Positions 27,878-36,200 of a stretch of 64,000 bases of DNA are shown here, in pieces. The stretch is from Trebonia sp963767685 (GTDB lineage: Bacteria; Actinomycetota; Actinomycetes; Streptosporangiales; Streptosporangiaceae). The stretch's first letter is position 1; every line of letters begins with the position of its first letter. The stretch is from assembly GCA_963767685.1 (NCBI GenBank), contig CAVYEZ010000018.1, forward strand, positions 1,302,001 through 1,366,000. The letters run 5' to 3'. A program made the position numbers and the translations under genes. Under the pieces are notes generated by a model. The model did not search any database. It was not told the DNA's origin and saw nothing but the letters and a program-made list of their open reading frames with translations.

Positions 27878-28270
27878 GCCTGTGTCGATTCTTAATCACG
27901 GAGCGCAACGAAATAACACGCTGCGCGACAATATTGCACTGCCCATCCCACATTCGGCACTCCACCCCAGTAACCGCCGTCGGATTGCGGAGAGGCCAGA
28001 ATAACCGCTATTCCGGAAACAGGGCAGTACTTGCCGGTACCGGATGTGTCACGTATGAAGAACCGCTGACTGTTACTAGCGAGTAAATGGCTACGCACGG
28101 GCAAATTGCGGATAATCAACGGGGGTACATCCGCGGGCGGCGCCGATCTTCGCGGCCGGCGGCCTCGAGTCCGCCGTCAAGCCCGTTGCGCGCCGCCAGT
28201 ATCGCTGTCGGCTGACCGCCCGCCTGGCGCGACCGCACCGCGCACCACCATCGGCCACTATGATCGGACT
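27878..28270. other. Divergent region between the ECF sigma gene and the HIT gene
   Basis: 393 bases, noticeably AT-richer than its surroundings (about 27890-28120), holding the promoters of both genes. An in-frame ATG at 28106 could extend the HIT frame but gives non-family Arg-rich sequence. No RNA gene or clear operator was recognised. Confidence 0.45.
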
Positions 28271-28615
28271 GTGCCAGACTGCTTGTTCTGCGGGATCGCG
28301 GCCGGACGGATCCCGGCCACGATAAGCCTGGAAGGGGAGCGGACCATCGCCTTCCGCGATATCGACCCCCAGGCGCCGACGCACGTCCTGGTGGTGCCGC
28401 GGGATCATTTCCCGGACGTGGCGGCCTTGGCCGCCGCGGGCGGCGGACTGCTTGACGAACTGGTCGGCACGGCCCGTGAGATCGCGGCGGCCGAGGGCAT
28501 CGAGGCCGGCGGCTACCGGATCGTCTTCAACACCGGCCAGGACGGCGGTCAGACCGTCGGGCACGTGCACGCGCACGTACTCGGTGGCCGCCCAATGACC
28601 TGGCCGCCAGGCTGA
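28271..28615 (+). CDS. HIT family (histidine triad) nucleotide-binding protein
   Basis: 114-residue HINT-type purine nucleoside phosphoramidase-like protein. N-terminal CLFCGIAAGRIPATI, then AFRDIDPQAPTHVLVVPRDH and the catalytic triad GHVHAHVLGG (HxHxH) near residues 97-106. Start chosen at GTG 28271 because the family begins just before CLFC; upstream sequence is unlike HIT proteins. It precedes phoH by 18 bases and is probably the first gene of the HIT-phoH-ybeY-CBS operon, an arrangement shared with other actinobacteria. Confidence 0.95.
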   Translation: MPDCLFCGIAAGRIPATISLEGERTIAFRDIDPQAPTHVLVVPRDHFPDVAALAAAGGGLLDELVGTAREIAAAEGIEAGGYRIVFNTGQDGGQTVGHVHAHVLGGRPMTWPPG

Positions 28616-28633
28616 CCCGTCGAGAGCAGTGAA

Positions 28634-29719
28634 TTGACAGATACGCGAAGTGACAGTCCAGGTTCCACGATCCGAATCGTTATTCCTGACGGTCATTCCA
28701 TGGTGGGCCTGCTCGGAACCAGGGACGAACTGCTTCATGTCATCGAGCGGGAGTTTTCCGCGGATATTCACGTCCGGGGGAACGAGATCACCGTCTCGGG
28801 CCCGCCGGAGGAAACCGAACTCATCGGCAGGCTCTTCGGCGAACTGCTCGAATTGCAGCGTAAGGGCGCCGAACTGTCGCCGGACGCGATCGAGCGCACG
28901 GTGGCCATGCTCCGCGGCGACGGCGGCGAGCCGGGCGTGCGCCCGGCCGACGTGCTGACCCAGGGCATCCTCTCCTCTCGCGGCCGCACGATCCGCCCCA
29001 AGACGCTGAACCAGAAGCACTACGCGGACGCCATCGACAAGCACACGATCGTGTTCGGCATCGGGCCCGCGGGGACCGGCAAGACCTACCTCGCGATGGC
29101 CAAGGCGGTGAAGGCGCTGCAGGCCAAGGAGGTCAACCGGATCATCCTGACCCGGCCGGCCGTCGAGGCGGGCGAGCGCCTCGGCTTCCTCCCCGGCACG
29201 CTTTACGAGAAGATCGACCCGTACCTGCGGCCGCTGTACGACGCGCTGCACGACATGGTGGACCCGGAGTCGATTCCCAAGCTCACCGCCGCGGGCACGA
29301 TCGAGATAGCCCCGCTGGCCTTCATGCGGGGCCGCAGCCTGAACGACTCGTTCATCATCCTCGACGAGGCGCAGAACACCACGCCCGAGCAGATGAAGAT
29401 GTTCCTCACCCGCCTCGGGTTCGGCTCGAAGATCGTGGTGACCGGCGACGTCACCCAGGTCGACCTGCCCGACGGCCAGGTGAGCGGCCTGCGCGTGGTG
29501 CAGGAGATCCTCGACGGCATCCCGGACATCCACTTCGCCCGGCTGACGAGCCAGGACGTCGTGCGGCACAAGCTGGTCGGGAAGATCGTCGACGCCTACG
29601 AGCGTTTCGACGCTAAGGCCGGCCAGCCCGCTCACTCCTCAAGGCAGGCACCGCCCGCCCAGCACTCGAGGCAGGCGCCGGCAGGACAACAAGGGCTAAG
29701 ACGGGGACCACGCAAGTGA
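28634..29719 (+). CDS. phoH: PhoH-like ATPase
   Basis: 361 residues from a TTG start. An N-terminal KH-like part is followed by the PhoH P-loop domain: Walker A GPAGTGKTYLAMAKAV (about residues 145-160), RPAVEAGERLGFLPGTL, Walker B SFIILDEAQNTTPEQMKMFL (about 240-258) and TGDVTQVDLP. It probably works as an RNA-linked ATPase with YbeY. The C-terminus ends in a Gln/His/Ala-rich tail. The next gene, ybeY, overlaps it by four bases (GTGA), indicating translational coupling. Confidence 0.95.
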   Translation: MTDTRSDSPGSTIRIVIPDGHSMVGLLGTRDELLHVIEREFSADIHVRGNEITVSGPPEETELIGRLFGELLELQRKGAELSPDAIERTVAMLRGDGGEPGVRPADVLTQGILSSRGRTIRPKTLNQKHYADAIDKHTIVFGIGPAGTGKTYLAMAKAVKALQAKEVNRIILTRPAVEAGERLGFLPGTLYEKIDPYLRPLYDALHDMVDPESIPKLTAAGTIEIAPLAFMRGRSLNDSFIILDEAQNTTPEQMKMFLTRLGFGSKIVVTGDVTQVDLPDGQVSGLRVVQEILDGIPDIHFARLTSQDVVRHKLVGKIVDAYERFDAKAGQPAHSSRQAPPAQHSRQAPAGQQGLRRGPRK

Positions 29720-30213
29720 GCGTCGACATCAACAACGAGTCGGGGGTCGCGGTCGACGAGGACGCGCTCCGCGAGCTCGCGCAGTACGTGATCGGCCAGA
29801 TGGAGGTCCACCCGCTGGCGGACCTGTCCATGCTGCTGGTCGATGAGGCGCACATGACCAACCTCCACGAGAAGTGGATGGAGGAGCCGGGTCCCACCGA
29901 CGTGCTGTCCTTCCCGATGGATGAGCTACGGCCGCACGCGATCGCCGGCCCGAACCGCACGAGGGGCCGCGACGAGGACGAGAGCGAGCCGGTGCTGCTC
30001 GGCGACGTGGTGCTCTGCCCGCAGGTCGCGGCGGCCCAGGCGAAGCAGCACGGGCACTCCACGCAGGCCGAGCTTGAGCTGCTCACCGTGCACGGTGTGC
30101 TGCACCTGCTCGGCTACGACCACGCCGACCCGGAAGAGGAAGCGGAGATGTTCGGCCTGCAGAACGAGCTGCTGCGCGACTGGCGAGATCAGCTGGCCAG
30201 CGGACCAGCCTAA
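29716..30213 (+). CDS. ybeY: Endoribonuclease YbeY
   Basis: Single-strand-specific RNase of 16S rRNA 3' maturation and ribosome quality control. 165 residues. The zinc motif H-GVL-H-LLGYD-H (HGVLHLLGYDHADPEEE) lies near residues 125-140, and DVLSFPMDE near residue 65 is typical. GTG start overlapping the phoH stop by four bases and stop overlapping the next gene by one base (TAATG), so phoH, ybeY and the CBS gene are co-translated. Confidence 0.96.
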   Translation: MSVDINNESGVAVDEDALRELAQYVIGQMEVHPLADLSMLLVDEAHMTNLHEKWMEEPGPTDVLSFPMDELRPHAIAGPNRTRGRDEDESEPVLLGDVVLCPQVAAAQAKQHGHSTQAELELLTVHGVLHLLGYDHADPEEEAEMFGLQNELLRDWRDQLASGPA

Positions 30214-31433
30214 TGTCGCCCCCCTGGTGGCTATTGCTCGCCGCGATCGCCCTGATAATCGCGGCGGGCTGGTGTGCGGGCGCGCAGACGGCCCTGGCCA
30301 GGACCGACGCCGACGGCCTGGACCGCTACGGCAGCCTGCTCACGCTCATCAGGGTCTGCGCCGAGGTCTCCGGCGCGGTCTGCGTCACCCTCGCCTTCGC
30401 TGACTGGCTCGGCGGCGGCTGGCAGGTGTTCCTTCCCGCTGCCGGAGTGCTCCTCGTCGCGCGGTACGTGCTGATCGGGGTCGGGCCGCGCGCCATGGGC
30501 AGGCAGCGCGCCGAGCGCGTTGCCGCCGTCGCGCGCCGGCTCCTGCGCCCGCTGCACGCGGCCCTGGGCCCGCTGGCGCGCCTGCTGGACACGGTGACCC
30601 GCGCGCTCCCGTTCGGCGGCCAGGGCGGCGACCCGGAGCTGAACGGGCGCCCGGGTGTCGAGGACCTGGTCGACTACATCGAGTCCCAGGACGAGATCGA
30701 TCCCGGCGAGCGGGAGATGGTGCGCTCGGTCGTCGAGCTCGGCGACACGATCGTCCGCGAGGTGATGGTGCCGCGCACGGACATGGTGTTCGTGGAGCGC
30801 GACAAGACCCTGGACCAGGCCCTGTCGCTGGCGCTGCGCAGCGGCTTCTCCCGCATCCCGGTGACCGGGGAGTCCACGGACGACGTGGTCGGGATCGCCT
30901 ACCTCAAGGACATCGTCGCCTGGATCCACGAGCACCCGGACGCGGAGGACCCCGAGCACGTGGAGAAGGTCATGCGCACCGCGACCTACGTCCCCGACTC
31001 CAAGCCGGTCGACGAGCTGCTCCGGCAGATGCAGCTGCAGCGGATTCACGTGGCGATCGTCATCGACGAGTACGGCGGCACGGCCGGCCTCGTCACGATC
31101 GAGGACATCCTCGAGGAGATCGTCGGTGAGATCGCCGACGAGTACGACAACGAGCGCGCGCCCGTTGAGTGGCTGGCCCCGGGCACGGCGCGCGTCACCG
31201 CCCGCCTGCCCGTCGCTGACCTCGAGGACCTCTTCCGGGTCAAGGTCGACGCGGAAGACGTGGAAACGGTTGGCGGCCTCCTCGCCCACGAGCTGGGCCG
31301 GGTGCCGATCGCCGGCTCGGAGGCCACGGTGGCGGGCCTGCACCTAACGGCGGAAAACCTGGCCGGCCGCCGCAACAAGCTGGGCACCGTGCTCATCGAA
31401 CGAGTCCCCAGCCAAAGCCAGGAAAAAGACTAA
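30213..31433 (+). CDS. Hemolysin C/CorC-family CBS domain membrane protein
   Basis: 406 residues. The N-terminal DUF21-like half has hydrophobic helices (WWLLLAAIALIIAAGWCAGA, and others to about residue 95). Two CBS domains follow (about residues 175-300: EVMVPRTDMVFVERDKTLDQ, SRIPVTGESTDDVVGIAYLK, AIVIDEYGGTAGLVTIEDIL). A CorC_HlyC domain closes the protein (about 315-400, VSADLEDLF-like and VETVGGLLAHELGRVP). Probably a divalent-cation transport or sensing protein; the hemolysin label is historical. Last gene of the HIT-phoH-ybeY operon. A 33-base dispersed repeat starts nine bases after its stop. Confidence 0.94.
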   Translation: MSPPWWLLLAAIALIIAAGWCAGAQTALARTDADGLDRYGSLLTLIRVCAEVSGAVCVTLAFADWLGGGWQVFLPAAGVLLVARYVLIGVGPRAMGRQRAERVAAVARRLLRPLHAALGPLARLLDTVTRALPFGGQGGDPELNGRPGVEDLVDYIESQDEIDPGEREMVRSVVELGDTIVREVMVPRTDMVFVERDKTLDQALSLALRSGFSRIPVTGESTDDVVGIAYLKDIVAWIHEHPDAEDPEHVEKVMRTATYVPDSKPVDELLRQMQLQRIHVAIVIDEYGGTAGLVTIEDILEEIVGEIADEYDNERAPVEWLAPGTARVTARLPVADLEDLFRVKVDAEDVETVGGLLAHELGRVPIAGSEATVAGLHLTAENLAGRRNKLGTVLIERVPSQSQEKD

Positions 31434-31441
31434 ACTCCAAA

Positions 31442-31474
31442 CGGATCATCCCGAACAACTTCGTGCTCCGCCTG
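31442..31474 (+). repeat. 33-base dispersed intergenic repeat, copy after the CBS-protein gene
   Basis: CGGATCATCCCGAAC, AAC, TTCGTGCTCCGCCTG. Matches the copies at 7183 and 38778 at nearly every position except the variable triplet in the middle. Confidence 0.7.
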
Positions 31475-31533
31475 ATCGCCCCCATCGCTGACCTCACGGG
31501 GGGGTTGCCGGACCGTCCCGCGAGCCCCTGAGC

Positions 31534-31660
31534 GCGCGCTAATCCGCTGGGCCCGCTAATCCGGCAGGCCCGTCAATCCCGTGGGCCCGCCAATCCCGTG
31601 GGCCCGCTAATCCGGCAGGCCCGTCAATCCCGTGGGCCCGCCAATCCCGTGGGCCCGTCA
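31534..31660. repeat. 17-base tandem repeat with exact 51-base duplication
   Basis: Eight units of GCCCGYYAATCCSGYRG. Units 2-4 (31551-31601) and 5-7 (31602-31652) are identical 51-base blocks. The array runs straight into the hairpin repeat at 31660. Confidence 0.9.
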
Positions 31661-31715
31661 ATCCGGGAATGTCGGGCGCTGGCGCGCCACGACATTCCCG
31701 GATTTTTCACGATTT
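31660..31715. repeat. Palindromic intergenic repeat with GATTTTTCAC tail, copy 2
   Basis: AATCCGGGAATGTCG (31660-31674) is exactly complementary to CGACATTCCCGGATT (31690-31704): 15 base pairs, with a loop GGCGCTGGCGCGCCA that can itself pair. It is followed by TTTCACGATTT, parallel to copy 1 at 15197. A partial relative (CGGATATTTCATGA without the hairpin) lies at 31880-31893. Confidence 0.75.
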
Positions 31716-31745
31716 GGGAGAACGGCCAACTCCTGCCGCGTTGTG

Positions 31746-31860
31746 GTTCAGTGTGCCCCAGGGTCAGAATATTCTGGCCTTGAGGCCCACACGCGCACCT
31801 CTATTGGCCTTGTGTCCCCCCGGAGCACCAAATATTGGCCCTACGGGCCACAAGCACCCT
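31746..31860. repeat. 30-base tandem repeat with internal dyads (GTGTGCCCC...TGGCC), locus 2
   Basis: Units of exactly 30 bases by the spacing of TGGCC at 31775, 31805 and 31835. The first contains the perfect palindrome CAGAATATTCTG. Clearly the same family as 16908-17150, 14 kb away. Together with the neighbouring repeats it fills the 31434-31954 gap, which contains no gene. Confidence 0.75.
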
Positions 31861-31954
31861 TCGCGACTGCCCGGCATTTCGGATATTTCATGATTGGCGG
31901 GAAGCATTGGGGCCCCCATCGGGACGCGGTGCGACGCTCACTACACTCATCCGC

Positions 31955-32308
31955 GTGAGTGATGCGACTGCCGGGGCTGGCCTTGACCCGGAGGATCAGA
32001 AGATCATTACCCTGGCGCGGTCGACGCGAGCGCGCGTGGCCGCGTCCGAGGGCGCGGCGGTCCGCGACGAGACCGGCCGGACCTACACGGCCGCGGCGGT
32101 GGCCCTGCCGTCGCTGCGGCTGTCGGCGCTGCGGCTCGCGGTCGCGATGGCCGTCTCGAGCGGCGCGGAATCCCTGGAGGCGGCCGCCCTGGTGAGCGAC
32201 TCGGAGCCAGATCCGGGCGACCTGGCCGCCGTCCGCGACCTCGGCCCGAACGCCCCGGTCTTCCACGCTGGGCCGGACGGCAAACTCCGGGCGACGCTCG
32301 CTCCCTAG
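31955..32308 (+). CDS. Cytidine deaminase-like protein lacking the catalytic zinc motifs
   Basis: 117 residues from the GTG at 31955. Sequence DPEDQKIITLARSTRARVAA, GAAVRDETGRTYTAAAVALP and LRLAVAMAVSSGAESLEAAA follows the cytidine deaminase fold, but the zinc-binding HAE/CAE and PCxxC motifs are absent, so deaminase activity is not expected. Short proteins of this type directly before era occur in other actinobacteria. Function unknown. The upstream gap consists of repeat arrays. Confidence 0.87.
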   Translation: MSDATAGAGLDPEDQKIITLARSTRARVAASEGAAVRDETGRTYTAAAVALPSLRLSALRLAVAMAVSSGAESLEAAALVSDSEPDPGDLAAVRDLGPNAPVFHAGPDGKLRATLAP

Positions 32309-32390
32309 CGGGACTTCCGGCCGCCAGGGACGCCCGCCGCTGGTAACACCGCGTCTCCCGGCGCCACGGCGGCCGGGCCGGCGGCTGGTC

Positions 32391-32897
32391 CTAGGTCCGC
32401 CGGGGCAGGCGGACCGGGCGGGCGGGGATGTCGCCGCGCAGCAGCCGGTCCATGAGGTCGGCGAGCCCGAGCGGGGCGATCCGCTCGGTCGCGGCCCGCA
32501 GGTCCGCCACGGTCCACCAGCGGTGCCCGGTGATCAGCGCGCGTTCGAACTCTTCCTGCCCGTTAGTGTCCAGTTTCGCCCGCGGTACCCGCAGGAAGAA
32601 GAACGAGTGCGCGCCGAGGAAAAGCTTCCCCTCCTCGGCCCGCCAGAGACTCGAGGACGTCGCCACGACCGGCCCGAGCCCGGCCACCGTAACGGCGAAC
32701 CCGGTCTCCTCGAAGAGTTCCCGTACCCCGGCCGCCTGGACCGTCTCACCCCGGTGCACCCCGCCGCCCGGCGTGAACCACCAGCGCTCCCCGTCCGCCT
32801 CCCGCGCGCTGAACAGCAGGACCCGGCCCTCGGGGTCGGCCACCAGAATCCGCGCGGTCGGCCGCCAGATGGGGGTTTGATTCACGAAAGCCGACAT
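32391..32897 (-). CDS. NUDIX hydrolase
   Basis: 168 residues. Complete Nudix box GGGVHRGETVQAAGVRELFE then ETGF (about residues 45-67), preceded by ARILVADPEGRVLLFSARE. It hydrolyses a nucleoside-diphosphate-linked substrate that cannot be named from sequence. The ATG ending at 32897 has only a weak ribosome site; a GTG four codons in is possible. Divergent from era across 70 bases. Reading further upstream only gives sequence antisense to era. Confidence 0.9.
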   Translation of the reverse strand: MSAFVNQTPIWRPTARILVADPEGRVLLFSAREADGERWWFTPGGGVHRGETVQAAGVRELFEETGFAVTVAGLGPVVATSSSLWRAEEGKLFLGAHSFFFLRVPRAKLDTNGQEEFERALITGHRWWTVADLRAATERIAPLGLADLMDRLLRGDIPARPVRLPRRT

Positions 32898-32967
32898 TAC
32901 CAACGCGCCGTTTCCGTGATCTGGGCCGCTAACCCAACCGGTAGCCCGGATGCACGACAATTGATGG

Positions 32968-33945
32968 GTGAACCAGCCGCGAGTGACCGAGAAGAAGGCG
33001 GGCCGGGCCCGGGGGGGTAGCAGGCAAGTCAGCCCCGAGACCACGGGCCCCGTCTTCCGGTCCGGCTTCGCGTGCCTGGTCGGGCGTCCGAACGTCGGCA
33101 AGTCAACCCTTACCAACGCCCTTGTCGGCGCCAAGGTCGCGATCACCAGCAACCGGCCGCAGACCACGCGGCGGGTGATCCGCGGCATCGTCCACCGGCC
33201 GGACGCGCAGCTGGTCATCGTGGACACGCCGGGCCTGCACCGGCCACGGACGCTGCTCGGCGAGCGGCTTGACTCCCTCGTCCGGTCGACGCTCACCGAG
33301 GTCGACGTGATCGGCTTCTGCGTGCCCGCGGGAGAGAACGTCGGGCCCGGCGACAAGTACCTGGCCCGGGAGCTCGCCGCGGTCAGGGACACGCCGGTCG
33401 TCGCCATCGTCACCAAGACCGACGCCGTCCCCCAGGAGCGGGTCGCCGAGCAGCTCCTGGCGGTCAGCGAACTGGGGGAGTGGGCGGACGTGGTCCCCGT
33501 CTCCGCGGTGGCCGCATTCCAGCTCGACGTGCTCAAGGACGTCCTGGTCAGCTACCTCCCCGAGGGCCCGGCGCTCTACCCGGACGGCGAACTGACCGAC
33601 GAGCCTGAGCAGATCATGGTCGCCGAGCTGATCCGCGAGGCCGCGCTCGAAGGCGTCCGCGACGAGCTGCCGCACTCGATCGCGGTGCTGGTCGAGGAGA
33701 TGGGACCGCGCCCGGACCAGCCGGACCTGATCGACGTGCACGCCGAGCTGTACGTCGAGCGGCCAAGCCAGAAGGCGATCGTCATCGGCACCAAGGGCGC
33801 CCGCCTCAAGGAGGTCGGCACCAAGGCGCGCACCCAGATCGAGGCGCTCCTCGGCAGCCGGATCTACCTGGACCTGCACGTCCGGATCGCCAAGGACTGG
33901 CAGCGCAACCCGAAGTACCTGCGCCGCCTCGGCTTCTACGACTGA
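32968..33945 (+). CDS. era: GTPase Era
   Basis: 30S assembly GTPase that binds the 16S rRNA 3' end. 325 residues from a GTG start. G1 LVGRPNVGKSTLTNALVGAK (from about residue 37), switch TTRRVIRGIV, G3 DTPGLHRP, G4 TKTD. The C-terminal KH domain includes YVERPSQKAIVIGTKGARLK and the closing WQRNPKYLRRLGF. Stands with ybeY upstream and leuA/recO downstream, as in related genomes. Confidence 0.97.
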   Translation: MNQPRVTEKKAGRARGGSRQVSPETTGPVFRSGFACLVGRPNVGKSTLTNALVGAKVAITSNRPQTTRRVIRGIVHRPDAQLVIVDTPGLHRPRTLLGERLDSLVRSTLTEVDVIGFCVPAGENVGPGDKYLARELAAVRDTPVVAIVTKTDAVPQERVAEQLLAVSELGEWADVVPVSAVAAFQLDVLKDVLVSYLPEGPALYPDGELTDEPEQIMVAELIREAALEGVRDELPHSIAVLVEEMGPRPDQPDLIDVHAELYVERPSQKAIVIGTKGARLKEVGTKARTQIEALLGSRIYLDLHVRIAKDWQRNPKYLRRLGFYD

Positions 33946-33952
33946 CCGTCGG

Positions 33953-34960
33953 CTAAGCCCCGGCGAGCGCGGCCACGGGAAGCTCGGCCGACCGGAACTG
34001 GCCGCTGGCGGCGTAGCCGAGCGCCTCGTTGATCGCGATCATGTGCTGGTTAGAGCCCGCGTTCCACGTCTCGATGTGCTCAAGCCGCGGTTCGGTCTCC
34101 GCCAGCCAGTCCAGCATGGCCGCCTTGACCAGCAGGCCGAGCCGGTGGCCACGGTGCTGCCTGGTCACCGCCGTGATCTGCTGATGACCCCAGCCGGGAA
34201 CGTCGGGATCGACGGTGACCACGGTCAGCGCGGCCATCTCCCCGGTCGGTGCGGGCAACGCCGCGAGCGAGTACCGGCGCATCGGCGAGCGCGCGATCCG
34301 GGTGTTCATCCGGCCCCGGACGCGTTCAGGTGTCCAGGCGGTCGGCTCGACCGCCGCGTCCCTCGGGGAGTCGTTCAGCGCTTCCTGCAGCGCCGCCATC
34401 TGGTCAATCCGTTCCTCGGGGGTGATGCCGGTCCAGCGCGCGAGCGAGTAACCGGACGCCGCGCCCGCCGCGGTCTCCCGCAGCCGGGCGATCGTCCCCG
34501 GCGGGACCTTCGCCAGGTCCTGAATCCGCCTGACCTCCGTGATGCCGAGCGCGGCGCCGACCCGAAGCGCGAACGCCTCGCCCGGCGACCCTTCCTGGAT
34601 CTCGCCGGAAATGACCTTCCGTCCGCTGGCCGCCGCGCGGCCGGCGGCGTGCCGCAGCAGCGCCGCGCCGATCCCGTGGCGGCGCCGCGCCGGGTGCACC
34701 ATGAGCTGCACAAGCGCGCGGTCCAAGTTCTCCAGGTCGGGGAACTCGACGCGGTACCAGCCGGCCACGGTGCCGTCCCCGTCGGGCACGTGCCAGGTCT
34801 CAGCGGGCCCGCCGGCCCAGCCGGACCACAGGCCGAAGCGGAACACCCGCGCCGAGGTCGGCGCCCCGAGGGGGTCGTCGGCGCGCATGACGTCCTCGCG
34901 GACCGTGTTGCAGGCGTCCACCGCCGCGTCATCCGCAAGGTCAAGCGCAACGATCTCCAT
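33953..34960 (-). CDS. Tandem GNAT-domain N-acetyltransferase (paralogue A)
   Basis: 335 residues with two GNAT folds, as in mycothiol synthase-like proteins. First domain: VHPARRRHGIGAALLRHAAG near residues 92-111, an acetyl-CoA pyrophosphate-loop motif. Second: TAVTRQHRGHRLGLLVKAAM near residues 265-284 and the closing NAGSNQHMIAINEALGY. Converges with era, seven bases apart. The upstream neighbour is a clear paralogue with the same double-domain layout; they lie 18 bases apart and are probably one operon. Substrate unknown. Confidence 0.92.
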   Translation of the reverse strand: MEIVALDLADDAAVDACNTVREDVMRADDPLGAPTSARVFRFGLWSGWAGGPAETWHVPDGDGTVAGWYRVEFPDLENLDRALVQLMVHPARRRHGIGAALLRHAAGRAAASGRKVISGEIQEGSPGEAFALRVGAALGITEVRRIQDLAKVPPGTIARLRETAAGAASGYSLARWTGITPEERIDQMAALQEALNDSPRDAAVEPTAWTPERVRGRMNTRIARSPMRRYSLAALPAPTGEMAALTVVTVDPDVPGWGHQQITAVTRQHRGHRLGLLVKAAMLDWLAETEPRLEHIETWNAGSNQHMIAINEALGYAASGQFRSAELPVAALAGA

Positions 34961-34978
34961 GCCGTCAGCCGGCCCGGC

Positions 34979-35983
34979 TCAGCGGATGTCCGCGACGGGG
35001 ATCTCGTAGAACCGCCAGCCGGGCTCGACCACCTTGTAGCCGAGCTGCTCGTTGACGGCGATCATGTGCTCGTTGGTGGCGGCGTTCCCGGTGGCGATCC
35101 ACTCGATCTGCGGCTCGGCCGTCGCGAGCAGCTCGAGCATGGCGGTCTTCACGAGCAGCCCGAGCCGGTGACCGCGATGCGTCCTGACCACCGCCGTCAG
35201 CTGCTGGAAGCCCCACTGGGGCTGCCCGGGATCGACGATGACGCCGCTGTACGCGATCATCTCGCCGGTCGCGTCGTGGAACGCGGCCACGTTGTAGCTG
35301 CGCATCAGCCCGGCCCGCACGACGCTGTTCGCCCGCTCCCGGATCCGCTCGGCGTCCCAGTTCTCCGGCTCCTGGTTCTCGCCGTGCGGCGCGTCGTTGA
35401 AGGCGTTGACCACCCTGGCCAGCGGGCCGCAGTACTCGTCGGGGGTGACCCCGGTCCACGACACGAGGGAGTACCCGGCGGCCGCCTTCTCCGCCGACGC
35501 GCGCAGCGACTCGACCCGCCCCGGCGGTATCTCGCGCAGGTGCTGGACGCGCCTGACCTCCTCAAGGTCGAGCCGCGCCCCGACCGCCCGCGCGAACGCG
35601 TCGCCGTCGGTCCCGGCGCTGACGGAGGCGTCGAACAGGGAGCGCCCGTTCGCCGCCGCCCGGGTGCCCTCGTGCCGCAGCAGTTCGCGCCCGATGCCGC
35701 GCCGCCGGACCGCCGGGTGCACCACCGGCCCGCCGCTGGCCTTGTCCACGTTCTCCAGGTCGGGCAGGTGCATACGGAAGAACCCGTTGACCGTTCCGCC
35801 GTCGTCGACGGCGCCCCAGACCTCGCCCGGCGTCTTCTCCCAGCCCTCGCGGAGGTACAGGCTGAACGGCCCGTATGAGACTGGCGGCTCGACCGTCTCG
35901 TCGACCTTGTGGGCCGCGAGCATCACGTCATAGCACGCGCGCGCAGTCTTCTCGTCAGCGGGATCCAGCTGTTCGATGCGCAT
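34979..35983 (-). CDS. Tandem GNAT-domain N-acetyltransferase (paralogue B)
   Basis: 334 residues, with the same two-domain design as its neighbour: first loop VVHPAVRRRGIGRELLRHEG, second TAVVRTHRGHRLGLLVKTAM and ending ATNEHMIAVNEQLGY. The second domains of A and B match over RGHRLGLLVK.AML and HMIA.NE.LGY, pointing to local duplication. The ATG at 35983 directly follows GGAGG, a short spacing; a longer frame starts at 36019 without a ribosome site. First gene of the pair. Substrate unknown; aminoglycoside or thiol-conjugate acetylation would be speculation. Confidence 0.91.
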   Translation of the reverse strand: MRIEQLDPADEKTARACYDVMLAAHKVDETVEPPVSYGPFSLYLREGWEKTPGEVWGAVDDGGTVNGFFRMHLPDLENVDKASGGPVVHPAVRRRGIGRELLRHEGTRAAANGRSLFDASVSAGTDGDAFARAVGARLDLEEVRRVQHLREIPPGRVESLRASAEKAAAGYSLVSWTGVTPDEYCGPLARVVNAFNDAPHGENQEPENWDAERIRERANSVVRAGLMRSYNVAAFHDATGEMIAYSGVIVDPGQPQWGFQQLTAVVRTHRGHRLGLLVKTAMLELLATAEPQIEWIATGNAATNEHMIAVNEQLGYKVVEPGWRFYEIPVADIR

Positions 35984-36200
35984 CCTCCAAGCCAACCCCA
36001 GCGACCGCGAGAACGCCACCGGTTTTTGGCTCGCGGTGACGCTCCGTCAGCGGTCGCGGGACCGGCCGGCCAGGTCGCGAGTAGGTCACGATCGGGCAAC
36101 CTTCCTCCGCCCGATATATGCAGATAAATGATGGTCTAAGCCATCTGCCGCCAAGCACGGTAGGCTGGGCCGCCGAGCGCTCACTACCGAAGGGACGGAC

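Noticed and set aside
34043..35878. 611-codon plus-strand open frame across the two GNAT genes
   Set aside because: Antisense to two recognisable acetyltransferases and without any family motif or ribosome site.
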